Below, piece by piece: positions 36,784 to 48,518 of a stretch of DNA of 64,000 nucleotides. Within the stretch, counting starts at the first letter, position 1; each line of letters begins with the position of its first letter. Origin of the DNA: Eucalyptus grandis (lineage: Eukaryota; Streptophyta; Magnoliopsida; Myrtales; Myrtaceae); NCBI RefSeq assembly GCF_016545825.1, contig NC_052615.1:35055516-35119515 (forward strand), read 5' to 3'. A model generated the notes under the pieces. It was not told the origin of the DNA. It saw only the letters and a list, made by a program, of their open reading frames with translations, and made no database searches. Position numbers and translations under genes: made by a program.

Positions 36784-37499
36784 CTCCAAATCTAAGAGGT
36801 AATACACCCACTAACCCTCAAACCTTTATTTTTTTCTTTTAATTCCTTCCAATTTCGTTTTGTTCTGCTAAGTATTTTTTCCCCATTGTCGCTGTGCTCC
36901 TTTTTTTTTCCTTAGCAGGTATGCAGTTGTTACACGATCAAACAAAGGCATTGATTTGCCATATGCAAGCTTCTGGCTTCCGAAGGGATTGTGGTGGTAT
37001 TGATTGCAAGAGATGAGAAGATAGGACTTGAAGCCGTGGACAAGCTTGAACTAGAGTTTGGTCCACCAGCTCGATGTCTCCAATCCTGCCAGTGTTTCAT
37101 CACTTGCGGACTTCATTAAGCGCCAATTTGGAAAGCTAGATATTCTGGTACGTCCCTTGAAATCATAATACTGACCTCGGTGTTTCTTTTAGAACCAACG
37201 AAGATACAGATTGTTGTTTCCCCAACATCCATGCAGAGTGAATGAAGAATTGCAGATAATCTCACTGTAGTAGTAATAACATTTTATCATGCTATTAAGA
37301 GTACATTGGTGTAGCTGCGAGAATGTGCAATATCAAGAGGAGAATTCTTGATGTACCTCGGATTGTGGTATAGATATGTATATGAGGTTAAGCGTTGGGA
37401 TGCTGTCCTGTGACTAGCGGGGACCATGAGACCAGCCAATTCTGAGACCTTTGATTGTCCTTCCTAACATTCTGCATTGAATGATGCAGGAAAGACTTA

Positions 37500-38929
37500 G
37501 GGTGTGTTTGGAATTAGCATTTCGGGTGTGTTTGGAATTAGCATTTCCAAGCCACTTTAGGCCTCCAAAGCCGTTTGGGCTAAAAATGGGTGTTTGGCAA
37601 AATGTTTTGTAAAGATACTTGGCTGAAAGTCTGCCTTGTGAAGGCTGAAAGCCTAAGGCGGGTTGGGGGCTGCCTCGGGCTTTCAGCATGCCGAAAATGC
37701 TGAGCTAAGGGAGAGACAAAAAAAATCTTCCCAAATTATCCTTGTTGATTTTTCGTTTTTCAGTTTTGCCCTCTCGTTGTCTTCTTCTTTCGCGAGTGGG
37801 TACTGTTCATCTTCTTCGCGGATACAACCTTGCCCACGCCGACGCTGTGCCCGCACCGGCCACTGTGCCGGCAGCCCTCAACTGCGCCAGCACCACCTAC
37901 ACTAGCAACCCGCGAGCCCTCTCTGCTCCACCACCATTCGCCGCGCCCCGCCAGCCACCGTCGCTGCGCCTCCACCAGATCTGAACCCAAGCGAACCGTT
38001 GCCCCTTTCAAACCGAAGCCCCTCTAGTAGATCGTGAAGCTTGCCGCGCCGATCTCACTCGACGACTGCGTCACTGCTGACTACTACTCGCTTTTGCCCG
38101 ACACCGTCGCCGCTCAGCAGCTCACAACCTAGCGCCCGAGGCCCTCACCGCTCGATTGTTGTTGTCCCAATCTCACCGCTTGAGTGCCCCGACACCCGCA
38201 GATCCGAGCTCGCTCCGCCCGACACCGCGCCGCCCGCAGCCCACGACCCAAGACTCGACTCCATCGCGCCGGCCAATGCTTCCACTTGCCGTTTGTAGGA
38301 CCTCCGCCTCAACAGCTCGCCTCCGTCATGCCTCTGCCCACTGTCCTCCGCTCGGTCGCCGACCCCCGCACTTCGCTGTGACGCTAGTTTTCCCCCTTCG
38401 CCAGAGCCCGACGCCACCGTGCATTGGCACCACTGCCTGCGGCAGTTGTCGGCGAGGTCCTCCAGCAACCTCGATGCCCTAGATCTAGGTCGCGGTGAGG
38501 TCGCCGGAGGTCGAGGCAGCGTCACGCGACCTCGCCGCTCCAGATCCGGGGTTGCCGTAGGTCGCGGCGGCATCGTGTGACCTCGGGCGGCCTTTGTCGA
38601 TGGTCTTCAGGGGTTGGTGGGGTCGCCGGAGGTCACAGCGGCGTCCTGTGACCTCGGGCAACCTTTGCCGGTGGTCTTCGAGAGTCGCTTGACCCCGGGC
38701 GGCCCTCCCTAGTCGTCTCCGGGGCTACCTAAGTCAGATGTCGACTGCCGGCGACAAATTTCGATCACCGACGGCCGCCTGCCGGTCAAATTTTTTTTTT
38801 TTTTTTTTATCACAAAAGCCCTTTGAAAATGTAATTCTCCCAAACAGCATTTTGCTCAAAAGTACTTTACAAAGAGCTTTCAAACTACAATTTACCAAAC
38901 ACAGTTTGCATTTTGAAAAATATGCACCC
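37500..38929. mobile_element. Harbinger/Tourist-like element inserted in exon 4 of copy 5
   Basis: TTA flanks both sides (37497-37499, 38930-38932) and joining the flanks restores the exon-4 alignment with copy 6 without a gap. The left end is GGGTGTGTTTGGAATTAGC, with its first 24 bases tandemly duplicated; the right end is ATGCACCC. The core (37800-38760) is GC-rich and simple in codon make-up (Pro/Ala/Ser/Arg), with open frames on both strands that I do not regard as genes. It is the same family as 9081-10158. Confidence 0.82.
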
Positions 38930-39054
38930 TTAAATGGAGTGAAATCTCAACAAAGACCTATGAATTAACTGAAGAGTGCATTAACATCAACTATTACGGT
39001 GCCAAAAGGATGGTTGATGCACTCATTGGCCTCCACCAACTATCACTCTCCAAT

Positions 39055-39287
39055 GATTGTTAATATAACCACTGGGATTCGCCCCAGTGGCCACCCTTCC
39101 AACATAGAAGAGGGAGGTGAGGGGTTCAAATCCCCACCTTCTCAGGGGGATGGAATTGGGACGTGTAAGTTTCAGGAGTGGGTTTCGACTCCCACGCCCT
39201 ACAAAAGGCATGGCAAAAGTCTGAGAGTGAGTGTAGAGTAGGCATAGAGTAGGACTGACAAAAAAAAAGAAAAAGGATTGTTAATAT
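39055..39287 (+). mobile_element. tRNA-derived SINE inserted in exon 4 of copy 5
   Basis: A 209 bp body (39067-39275) is flanked by a perfect 12 bp duplication GATTGTTAATAT (39055-39066, 39276-39287) that is exon-4 sequence. It has a box-B-like ggttcaaatcc, an upstream box-A-like cagtggccacc, and an A-rich 3' tail (caaaaaaaaagaaaaagg). Polymerase III boxes plus A-tail plus long TSD define a SINE. I cannot assign the family name. Confidence 0.88.
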
Positions 39288-39977
39288 CTCCTCCGATGGC
39301 GGGAAATTAGCAGTAAGAAGAGTCAAAGCACATTATTCCAGAGTTAGTTCCCCGTAACTTAAGAATGGAAATTTACCCTTGAGTTATCACATTGAACACA
39401 AACCCCATTTTTGCAAGTGAGTACAAAGATGTCACCTCGAGGTCTTCTCTTGAAATCAAATCACATGGAGCTTTAAGAAAAGCTAGACTAGTTTTCCTTG
39501 AGAATGAATAACAGTTTGATCATCTTTCTAACCTTGTGATCAGTTTTTCCCGGATGACTGGGCTAAGAACGTCTTTAGCGATGCCGAACACCTCACGGAA
39601 GAAAAGGTGGACGATGTATCGAAGGAGTTTCTAAAAGGGAAGGTTCTCATGAGACCAAAGGCTGGCCTGCTTCTCATTCTGCTTAAATAGTTTCTAAAGC
39701 GGCGTTAAACGCTTACACGAGGATCTTAGCAGCCAAGTGCCCCAGGTTTCGTATAAATTGCGTCTGCCCTGGATTCGCCAAGACGGATACATTGCACAAC
39801 ACCGGTTTCTTGAACCCGGAAGAAGGCGCGAAGGGTCCCATGACTCTGTCCTTGCTGCCCGATGACGGCCCAACTGGCGGATTCTTTCGAGGGACGAAAG
39901 AATGGTCCTCCGTCTTGTATGAAGATGGTTTTGAACTTCTAAATGGCGAAAAATTTACGATTCCGGATTTTAATTGA

Positions 39978-40812
39978 AGATGTTTCGTCTTCAGACGAGG
40001 GAATGTAGACATTTGCAATATGTTGCTTGTCTTCTCCAATAATATATTAGAGCCGCGCTTCCGCAATTCAACAAGTTGTATCATAGCTATGCTTCTTAAG
40101 TTCAACAAAGTCATCATAAAGTAATTACATAACTTCATGTTGACAAAAAACCATCGTACGGCTAATATTTTTTAGATAAATCTTTAAAATGAGCTGATCA
40201 AAATAAAACTATTTTGATTTTTAAAATCCAAGCAAACAGTGACTAATACTAGCAAGACATCATATAGAACCACTTTGCTACATGAGCTACATGAATGCTA
40301 ATAACATTTGCATTGAAAGATTAGGTTTGAAATGATTTATGATTCTTGATTAAATAGGCCTGATACGTGTGGAAACTTCCGAATCCAATTGGTTTGCTGA
40401 CCTATCTTTAACCAGTGAAACTAATCATTACTTCACTAGTAGTCACTTTATTAAGAGGTTACATGATAATTATGTTTCTGTTCGCTTTCATATAAGATGC
40501 TGATTAATCAACAACGATGTGGATTATAGGTCATAAAAATCACTTCTTTCGACCCATTTCCATGTCCATTTCAAGTTCATCATCAATGGCAGACTTATAA
40601 TAGTAGTCTTGTCTTCCTTGCAAACGGATGGCCATCTCAGCTATCTCTACCGCATGACGAACTGAACAAAGGTCCCCAACAAATTGACAGGTCTAATTTG
40701 TAAATTGTGGTCCCAACAAATTGATATTTCTTATGGTACTGTCATTAGATATTTTCCCCAAGTTCGATCTTAGTTTGTCTCATCTTGACTTGACTTCTTT
40801 CATACTGAGAAT

Positions 40813-40856
<44 letters not shown>

Positions 40857-41780
40857 CCTATACAGGAATTAGCGTCATTGCATACCTCATTCGTGATATC
40901 TTCCTGCATCTCTCATGCTTCAGGTCAAGAGAAAAAGAAGCACCCGTGACTTGCAAAAGATAACCTGAGTGTATGACCTTGCACCTCGTATGTAAACAAG
41001 CAAATTAAATAGTTTAGTCGCTTTTCCTTTTTAAACAGTGGACACTTTCCAGTAGCTACAGTTTGCAATCAAATGGCAGAATCAACAAGGAGGTATTCTA
41101 ATTCCCTAAAGGGTTTTATGCATGCACGAATTCCATAATTCCATCAATTCGTTTGCTCTTTCCTCTTATGTAAGGACTTTCTTATCCTTCCTTTTTGGTA
41201 TTTATCAACGTAGTCGTTAGAAAGAATTCCCCAATAATCAAAAGAAAGAGAGGAAAAACAGAATAGAAAAAAGAAAAGGCCTTGCCTTTGCAAGTGCAAG
41301 ATTAAGAATTCAAGATTAAAGTTGTTTTCCTACGGAAAGAGGCGACTCACTCGACTGTCTAATTTTTTGAAATATTTTCAGTTTTTGTTTGCCCTGAAAC
41401 GGAAAATGAAGACAGTTTCCACCTTTCATTATTCTGTTTTCTTGGGTATATGTAATTCAGGATTCTCTTTGAAACTGAAATTAAAAGAACCTGCTTGTTT
41501 GTTGCCATTTAAAAAAAATCTTCTCGAAACGACAGTCGCTGAGGAGTAAAGATGCCCACGGAAAAAGACATTACTAACCGCTGCTCTCATCCGAGGTCAC
41601 GTGGCAACTCTATTTCTGTTGCCCATATAGCTGTATCTCTGCTTTTGTGTAGGATGTGGGTCAGCCATCCATAAAACGTATTCAACGACGATTTTCTGTC
41701 ACCTAAAAATCACTTCCTTTTCCCTTTTAAATTCCCATCTTATTTTACCCATTTCCATATCCGTTTCAACTAAATCATCA
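39978..41780. repeat. Duplicated block between copies 5 and 6
   Basis: Bases 40020-40400 match 27330-27690 and 49190-49560. Bases 40400-41560 match 30313-31420. The CT run at 40812-40851 is expanded relative to the other copy. At about 40399-40425 the block carries the empty site of the solo LTR found at 27698-30307. The last 200 bases are the immediate 5' flank of copy 6. Confidence 0.7.
40870..41222 (+). pseudogene. Promoter, exon 1 and exon-2 stub relic (second copy)
   Basis: Upstream blocks, ATG at 41073 (MAESTRR), a GT donor and intron 1 are present. Exon 2 stops after gtagtcgtta, then aagaattccccaataatc follows, as at 31100. It lies about 560 bp upstream of copy 6 and could still act as a promoter fragment. 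Confidence 0.75.
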
Positions 41781-44243
41781 ATGGCAGACTCCAAATCTAA
41801 GAGGTATTTTCTGTTTCCTTTAACTCCTTCCAATTTCGTTTTGTTCTGCTAAGTATTTTTTTTTCCCACTTTCGCTGTACTCCATTTTTCCTTTGCAGGT
41901 GTGCAGTTGTTACGGGATCAAACAAAGGCATTGGATTTGCCATATGCAAGCTTCTGGCTTCCGAAGGGATTGTGGTGGTATTGACTGCAAGAGATGAGAA
42001 GAGAGGACTCGAAGCCGTGGACAAGCTTAAACTAGAGTCTGGCCTCTCTGACCATGTCTTCTTCCACCAGCTCGATGTCTCCAATCCTGCCAGTGTTTCA
42101 TCGCTTGCAGACTTCATTAAGCGCCAATTTGGAAAGCTTGATATTCTGGTACGTCCCTTGAAATCATAATACTGGCCTCGGTGTTTCTTTTAGAACCAAC
42201 GAAGATACAGAATGTTGTTTTCCCAACATCTATGCAGAGTGAATGAAGAATTGCAGATAATCTCACTGTAGTACTATGAACATTTTATCATGCTATTTAG
42301 AGCGCATTAGTGTAGCTGCGAGGTGCAATATCAAGAGGAGAATTCTTGATGTACCTCGGATTGTGGTACAGATATGTATATGAGGTTAAGCATTGGGATA
42401 GCTGTGACTAGTGGGGACTAAGACAAGCCAAAAGCTCTAATTTGGACACCACCACCATACTAGACCAGGAATATCTTCGATTTTCTCTTATCTATTCGAG
42501 GCGCATTTGTTTCAATAAAAAGCAATGTGATTGACTGGGGGAATTTTGGTGTTTAATTTGATAAATAAGAGAACTCCCCATTTTCATAAAATCCAAGGCG
42601 CAGTACTCAAAATCACCAACAACTTGTGTTTTCATCTACATATTTTATAGAACATATAGTTTTGATCCGTGCATATGACACATAAGATATATAGCAACAT
42701 CATATTATATTCATCCACACGTTCTATAATATATAGATGTATGCCAGGCTTATATCCGGATGACAAATGTTTCACCTCATCTATTAACCTTCAATCTAGT
42801 CAGTTTAAGATTGATTTTGATGGCTAGATCTGAAGGCTGACTTATGAGACTATCATAGGGCAAAAGTTGTCTTCCCTAGCGCTTTTTGCACGCTGCTTTG
42901 CGATTGGCTTTGTTCTATTACCGTGATGATAAAATCTCTTTTCCAGGTGAACAACGCTGGCGTCTTGGGATGCATTGTGGATTATGATGGGTTAAGAGCA
43001 GCCGGCGTGGGAAAGGTATGGTCTTCATTTCTCTGATCATGGTGTTCAAATAGAAACTGGGAATAGTATAAAAAAATATTATAAACCTATTACATTGGTA
43101 CCAATTCAGTCTTAAACTTTTCAATTAGACCAATTTAGTTCTAAACACTTTCACATTGATGTCAATTTGGTCTATATGGGCCAATTTAGACTAGAAATTG
43201 GTGATGTAATTATCGGTGCCCACATGGACATTTTAAAATATTTTTTTACAAATTTTTCGATTTTTTGTTATTTAAAAAAAAATCATTTTTTTCTTCTTTT
43301 TTCCTTCTTTTTTTTCCCCTTTCTTTGGACTGTGGCTGCTACCGGCCAATTCTGAGACCTCTCATTGTCCTTCCTAACATTTCTGTGTTGAATGATACAG
43401 AAGCGATTTAAGTGGAGTGAAATCTCAACATCGACCTACGAGTTAACTGAAGAGTGCATTAACATCAACTACTATGGTGCCAAAAGGATGGTTGATGCAC
43501 TCATCGGCCTCCTCCAACTATCAGACTCGCCGAGGATTGTTAATGTTTCCTCCACCTCCGGGAAGCTAGCGGTAAGAAGTGTAAAGTACATAAATCCAGA
43601 GTTTTTTTCCTGGTAACTTAAGAACGGACAGTCACCCTTGAGTTATCACATCGAATGCAAAATCCATTTTCGCAAGTGAGTACAAAGATATCACTTCAAG
43701 ATCTTATCTTGAAATCGAATCACATGGAACTTTAAGAAAAGCTAGACTAGTTTTCCTAGAGAAGGAATAACATTTCAATCGTCTTTCTAACCATGTGATC
43801 AGCTTTTCCCGGATGGCTGGGCTAAGAACGTCTTTAGCGATGCCGAATGCCTCACAGAAGAAAAGGTGGACGAGGTATTGAAGGAGTTTCTAAAAGATCT
43901 TAGGCAAGGTTCTCATGGGACCAAAGGCTGGCCTGCTTCTCATTCTGCTTATATAGTTTCTAAAGCGGCGTTAAACGCTTACACGAGGATTTTAGCAGCC
44001 AAGTACCCCACGTTTCGTGTAAATTGCGTCTGCCCTGGATTCGTCAAGACGGATATATTGCACAACACCGGTGTCTTGACTCCGGAAGAAGGCGCGAAGG
44101 GTCCCGTCAGTCTGTCCTTGCTGCCCGATGACGGCCCAACTGGCCGATTCTTTCAAGGGACGAAGGAATTGTCCTTCGTCTCGTTTGAAGATGGTTCTGA
44201 ATTTCCCAATGGCGAAAAAATTATATATCCTGATTTTAACTGA
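41781..44243 (+). CDS. SDR copy 6: neomenthol dehydrogenase-like reductase with C-terminal tail, intact
   Basis: Exons: 41781-41803, 41899-42148, 42947-43015, 43401-43571, 43803-44243; GT..AG throughout; 317 aa. Seen: MADSKSK start, TGSNKGIG (residues 13-20), [17 protein letters not shown], catalytic Ser165 in NVSS, Y221-IVS-K225, and the Lys/Glu-rich insertion between them. Compared with copy 1 it has about 20 extra C-terminal residues ([18 protein letters not shown]) that correspond to 3' UTR in copy 8, so the old stop codon has been lost. Intron 3 holds a fragment of the foldback family (about 43065-43340). The enzyme should be a cytosolic NADPH-dependent ketone reductase; the substrate is unknown. 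It is the only intact MADSK-type copy here. Confidence 0.92.
43065..43340 (+). mobile_element. Foldback-family fragment in intron 3 of copy 6
   Basis: It contains cctattacattggtaccaattcagtc and agaccaatttagttctaaac, matching the arms at 11610 and 17010, and ends in a T-rich/TTC-rich patch. Copy 5 lacks it: its intron passes directly from a gaccatgagacc phrase to cagccaattctgagacc. Confidence 0.5.
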
Positions 44244-44997
44244 AGATGTTCCGTCTTTGGAATGTAGACATTTGCAATATATTGCTTTTGTGTGAGAAAT
44301 AGACGTGTGGAATAGCTACTGATAAGAGAGAGGAGAGAGAGAGAGAGAGAGAGAGCAAAAAATAAGAAATTCACTTTCTACTCTTAAAAGGATTTGAATA
44401 TGTTGTTCGATGGACCATTCATGTAAGGTTTACACATAAATAATGGTATGGAACTCTTTGTATTGACTTCTACTTTCAAATGAAAATCATAACTAAAAGT
44501 TTTGATTACTCAAATAATTTTAAGACTCGAGATGCGCAAGCGTTAAATCTAAGCAGGAGACATGCAAATCATGGATTCATTCCCTAGATTGTAACAAAAA
44601 AAACCTCCCTGATTTGATTTTGAGGTTTTGCTTGGTTTTATTTTTAAGGTAACTAAAATAATAAAGTTGCTAAGAAAAGCAAAAGTTGCTTTATATTGTG
44701 TTGTTGCCAGCAGGATTATTAAAATAGACTCCTGTTGATTTCTGAATCTCACCATCGTAGTATACTCGAATCATCAAAATGTGTCCTACCGGGCATACTA
44801 AATAGATGTTTCACTACAAACATGATGAAATATCTTTTAAGAATGTAGATGGATTATCCACAATGGTTGTGAATGGTCTTTTTTTTTTTGGATAGGAAAG
44901 CGAATGATAAGGAATTCAAAGTACAACAATGAAGACAATTGAAGCCAATGATATAAAGGGTAGAAAAATAAAGATAGAATATAAATTTACAGAAGAA

Positions 44998-45103
44998 TGT
45001 TGAATTCTCTGGGCACTTATAATAGATACACCTGGTTTAGTTATAAACCTTGTTGAATTCTCTGGGCACTTATAATAGATACACCTGGTTTAGTTATAAA
45101 CCT
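44998..45103 (+). repeat. Perfect 53 bp tandem duplication
   Basis: Two back-to-back identical units beginning tgttgaattctctgggcact. No mismatch by eye, so the duplication is very young or maintained. Confidence 0.95.
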
Positions 45104-45310
45104 CCACCAACACTAACATACAATGGTTACTGAATTTATTAAATAAAAAAATAGCTTTCATGATCTTATCGGTTCATTATAAGAAGTTATATGATCTCTT
45201 ACGACCTAACAATGATTACTCACAAGAAGTTATAAAAATCCTGTACTGTAACCACCTAGCAGTTATGTTTTTGTGCGTTCATCATCATTGAATTTGAGTT
45301 CCAACATTCC

Positions 45311-46074
45311 GGATCCGTTTGTTTTGCAAAAAAACATTTTTCAAAAAAATGTTTTCCTTATTTTCTAGCATTTAGTTTCCTTAGGAAATTGAGTCAACGG
45401 AAAAAAATTTCCTATCAAAGCTTAAATTCAAGAAAATGATTTCCTCTTTGAAAGAACGAAAAATGTTTTCTAAAATATGACTAGATATTAGCATTTTCAT
45501 CCGAAGTTCTATGCTAGGGTACGGACCCAAAATTTAGGAAAATGATTTCCTCTTTAATTTTTTTAAAATTTAAAATTGTAATTATTTTTTTTTATTTTTA
45601 AGACAAATCAATTTCAATTTTATTTTTTTCTTATTTACTCTTTTTTTTCTTTTCCTTTCTCCTTCTTCCTCTGTCAACCACCAGCCTCTATGATAGTCGA
45701 GGGCTCAACAATTGGCCATTATGCAAGCCGACAAGCTCGAGGCTTGATCAAGCCCAGCTAGCTAGGGGCTTGCCAAATCTAGACAATCTCGCGGCTCAAC
45801 CAATCCTTGCAAGCTTGGGCTCGGCTAAGGCCTAGCAACCGCGGCAGAGAGAAGGAAAAAGAAATAAAAATAAAAATAACAAGAAAAATTCGAATTATTC
45901 TTTGGCATGAGATAAAGTCACGAGATTGAAATCATTTTCTGAATGAGATTCAAACACCAAAAACTGTTTTCGGTCACATATCACAAAATATAGGAAAACT
46001 AACCATTTTCTTGAAAAATGATTCCTGAGAAATATTTTTCTTTATCATAAAGTTATCCCCAAAACCAGCGCACC
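45311..46074. mobile_element. Probable TIR element with GC-richer core
   Basis: The left end ggatccgtttgttttgcaaaa and the right end aaaaccagcgcacc are weak inverted repeats. Inner arms repeat a motif like gaaaatgatttcct/aggaaaactaaccat. The core (45650-45850) has agctcgaggcttg-type phrases like the other local elements. I cannot identify a target duplication. Confidence 0.45.
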
Positions 46075-47639
46075 GTTTGTAAAATTTGTCATAGCCTCAT
46101 TGACTGAAAAAGGCTTTTGCTAATAACTTTCACTTCTAGCGGGCTGTCAATTCTTCAGGTTGTGCAATGACCAAATTATCGTCATCGACTCAGTTTGTCA
46201 CTTGTCAATAATCACTAAACGTTGGTCATTTTTGGGTGTCAATGCAATCGTTGAATACGGCTCTTTCGATGAGTTGCCAGACGCCGCTAAGCTACAATAG
46301 TTATGAGGAAGCTTGTGGCTTCCTCAGACAATTTTTTCCATTTTTTTGCACTCTTTTTTCTTTTTTGCAGGTATGCAGTTGTTACAGGATCAAACAAAGG
46401 CACTGCAACGCGCAAGCTTTTGGCTTCCAAAGGGATTGTGGTGGTATTGACTGCAAGAGATCTAGAAGAGAGGACTTGAAGCTGTTGACAAGCTCAAACT
46501 AGAGTCTGGCCTCTCTGGCCATGTCTTATTCCACCAGCTCGATGTCTCCAATCCTGCCGGCGATCATCTCTTGCAGACTTTGTTAAGTGCCAATTTCGAA
46601 AGCTCGATATTCTGGCACGTCCCTAGGAATCATAATACTGGCCTCGGTGTTTCTTTAGAACCAAAAATTATACAGAATGTTGTATCCCCAACATCTATGC
46701 AGAGTTTAAGATGTATCGCAGATAACCTTACTGTGATACTGTGACTATTTTATCATAATATTAAGAGTGCATTAGTGTAAGTGCGAAAAAAGTGCAATAT
46801 TGAGAAGAGAATTCTTGATGTTCCTTGGATCGCGGTATAGATTGGATATATGGGTTTAAGCGTTGGGATGCTGTCACATGGCTGGGACTAGTGGGGGCTA
46901 TGAGACCTGTCGACAGCTCTAATTGGGACACCACCACCACCATACTAGACTAGTAATATCTTCGAATTTCCCTGATCTATCCAAGGCGCATTTGTTTTAG
47001 TATAGAGAGATGCGATTGACTAGGGGAACTTTTGGTGTTTAATTTGACATGTAAGGGAATTCCCCATTTTTATGAAATCCTAGGCACAGTAATCAAAATC
47101 ACCAACAAATTGTGCTTTCTCGACGTATTTTATAGAACATATAGTTTCGATCCATGTATAAGACGTGTGGGATACATAGCAACATCATATTAATTCATCC
47201 ACGTGTTCTGTAATATAGAGACGGATGCCTAGCTTATCTACGGATGAAAGATGTTTCGCCTCATTTCTTAACCTTCAATCTAGTCAGTTTAAGATTGATA
47301 TTAATGGCCGGATTTGAATGCTCGCTTATGAGAATATTATAGGACAAAAGTTCTTGTCTATCACTTTTTTGCACTCTGCCTTGCGATTGGCCTTGTGCTT
47401 TTGCCGCGATGACAAAATTTCTTTTCCAGGTGAACAATGCTGGTACCTTGGGATGCATTGTGGATGGTGATGCTTCAAGAGCAGCCGGCATGAGCCGGGA
47501 TGGGAAAGGTATAGTTTCCATTTCTCTGATCAAGGTGTTCAGAGAGAAAATAGAACTATTAATTGGCTCAATCACTAAAAGGGGCGCTAGTTGTTCACTT
47601 GAAGGTCATGGCAAATAGAGCTCCGCGATGTTATTGTTA

Positions 47640-48240
47640 TCTTTTCAGTCTTGTGGAGTGATTGAAAGGGATTCTTTCGTGAGAGCACGATGTGAATTAT
47701 TGCTACTAAAGTTGTGATACTTTCACCATTTTAAGAAGTTTTGTGATCTCAAAGGTCTTGCGAGAGTGTTGCAGATTATGAAGGCCGAGTTAAGTGAGAT
47801 GGGGGGGAAGCAACTAAAGCAAAGGTCGAATTAGCGTCGTTGAATTCTGAACTTCACAAAGCCCGGTCGACAGATAGTCGAAGAGTTAGCTGAAGCTAGA
47901 ACAAACAGAGTTAAATCAGGGCAGCAGCTAGCACTGAGAAACGGGGAAAGTCACGAAGGAGCACCAAAGGTCAAGCAAATACGATGAGGCAGCTGAGGAA
48001 TTTCAAAAATCAACTTTGCATGGCGACAAAACCCTCATTGAGAGAAGGAGTCGGTAAGGGCGTTAATCAAACCCAGAAACATCCTCACGAAGCCACCTAT
48101 GCATCACGGTCACCATCATCCACCACGACAAACACGTTAACGACAAGGAAATTGGCGGCAGAGGAAGGGAAAGAGGACGAGTCAAGTCAAACACGCCTTG
48201 AGCTTTCGATGGAAGAAATGACGATGCGTCCACGTTGACC
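47640..48240 (+). other. Unrecognised insert with broken coding-like sequence
   Basis: The + strand around 47760-48240 has coding-like composition (Lys/Glu/Ala/Ser-rich, including KVELASLNSELHKAR) but is split by stops and frameshifts. It may be the debris of a coiled-coil protein gene. It lies where exon 4 of SDR copy 7 should be. I do not recognise the family. Confidence 0.3.
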
Positions 48241-48518
48241 ATGATGCACCTGGCCCTCTGCAGCTCCTTCTCGAGCCTGACGGCAAGCTTTGAATCCAGC
48301 AGCCAGCTGCTCACTTGAGCACCGATGGAGGCCCAGAGGCGTGGGATGGACGAGCCAGGCGTGAGCGTGCGTTGCCGTAACGATTGCTCCTCGCTCGACG
48401 TGCCGGCAACGTGCGCGGTTTTGGCGTCCTGTAGCTCCTTTGCCTGCTCCACCACCAGCTGCACCTCCTCAGTTCGCCTCTGAGCCTCCTCCAAAAACAG
48501 AAGATAAGCGTGCGACAT
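48063..48518 (-). pseudogene. Unrecognised coiled-coil-like gene fragment (151 codons)
   Basis: The minus-strand frame starts MSHAYLLFLEEAQRRTEE and has heptad-like, Glu/Gln/Arg-rich helical segments (VEQAKELQDAK; LEKELQRAR) separated by a Ser/Pro-rich part. The final third looks non-coding (Leu/Pro/Ser-rich). There is no intron or known motif. The front part exists a second time, decayed, at 25602-25830. I consider it a captured or duplicated piece of a coiled-coil gene, not a working gene; the product is unknown. Confidence 0.35.

Larger units (their letters stand above)
36784..39977 (+). pseudogene. SDR copy 5: heavily damaged MADSK-type pseudogene
   Basis: Exon 1 (to 36798) has lost its ATG through a deletion; ctccaaatctaagag and the donor remain. 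Exon 2 (36919-37147) is 21 nt short: one base is lost at the Gly-Ile-Gly motif and about 20 nt before HQLDV. The first Gly of the motif is Arg. Exon 3 is deleted (intron 2 joins intron 3 near 37430). Exon 4 starts at 37490 but is split by a Harbinger-like element and then by a SINE. Exon 5 (39544-39977) has a deletion near 39640 and a TAA (39684-39686) in place of the catalytic Tyr codon. The C-terminal tail ending IPDFN is still readable. It is closely related to copy 6. Confidence 0.92.
44244..46370. other. Intergenic between copies 6 and 7
   Basis: No gene. A GA run lies at 44331-44354. It contains a perfect 53 bp tandem duplication (44998-45103) and a probable TIR element at about 45311-46074. 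The last 100 bases (aagcttgtggcttcctcagacaa) match 54124-54150, a 3'-flank piece of copy 8, so the left boundary of copy 7 is a recombination joint. Confidence 0.5.

Noticed and set aside
37663..38573. Several Pro/Ser/Ala/Arg-rich frames on both strands
   Set aside because: Core of the Harbinger-like element in copy 5; open frames in all phases reflect base composition.
39110..39150. tRNA-like box B (ggttcaaatcc)
   Set aside because: Not a tRNA gene: no cloverleaf, and it sits inside a SINE with a 12 bp target duplication and A-rich tail.
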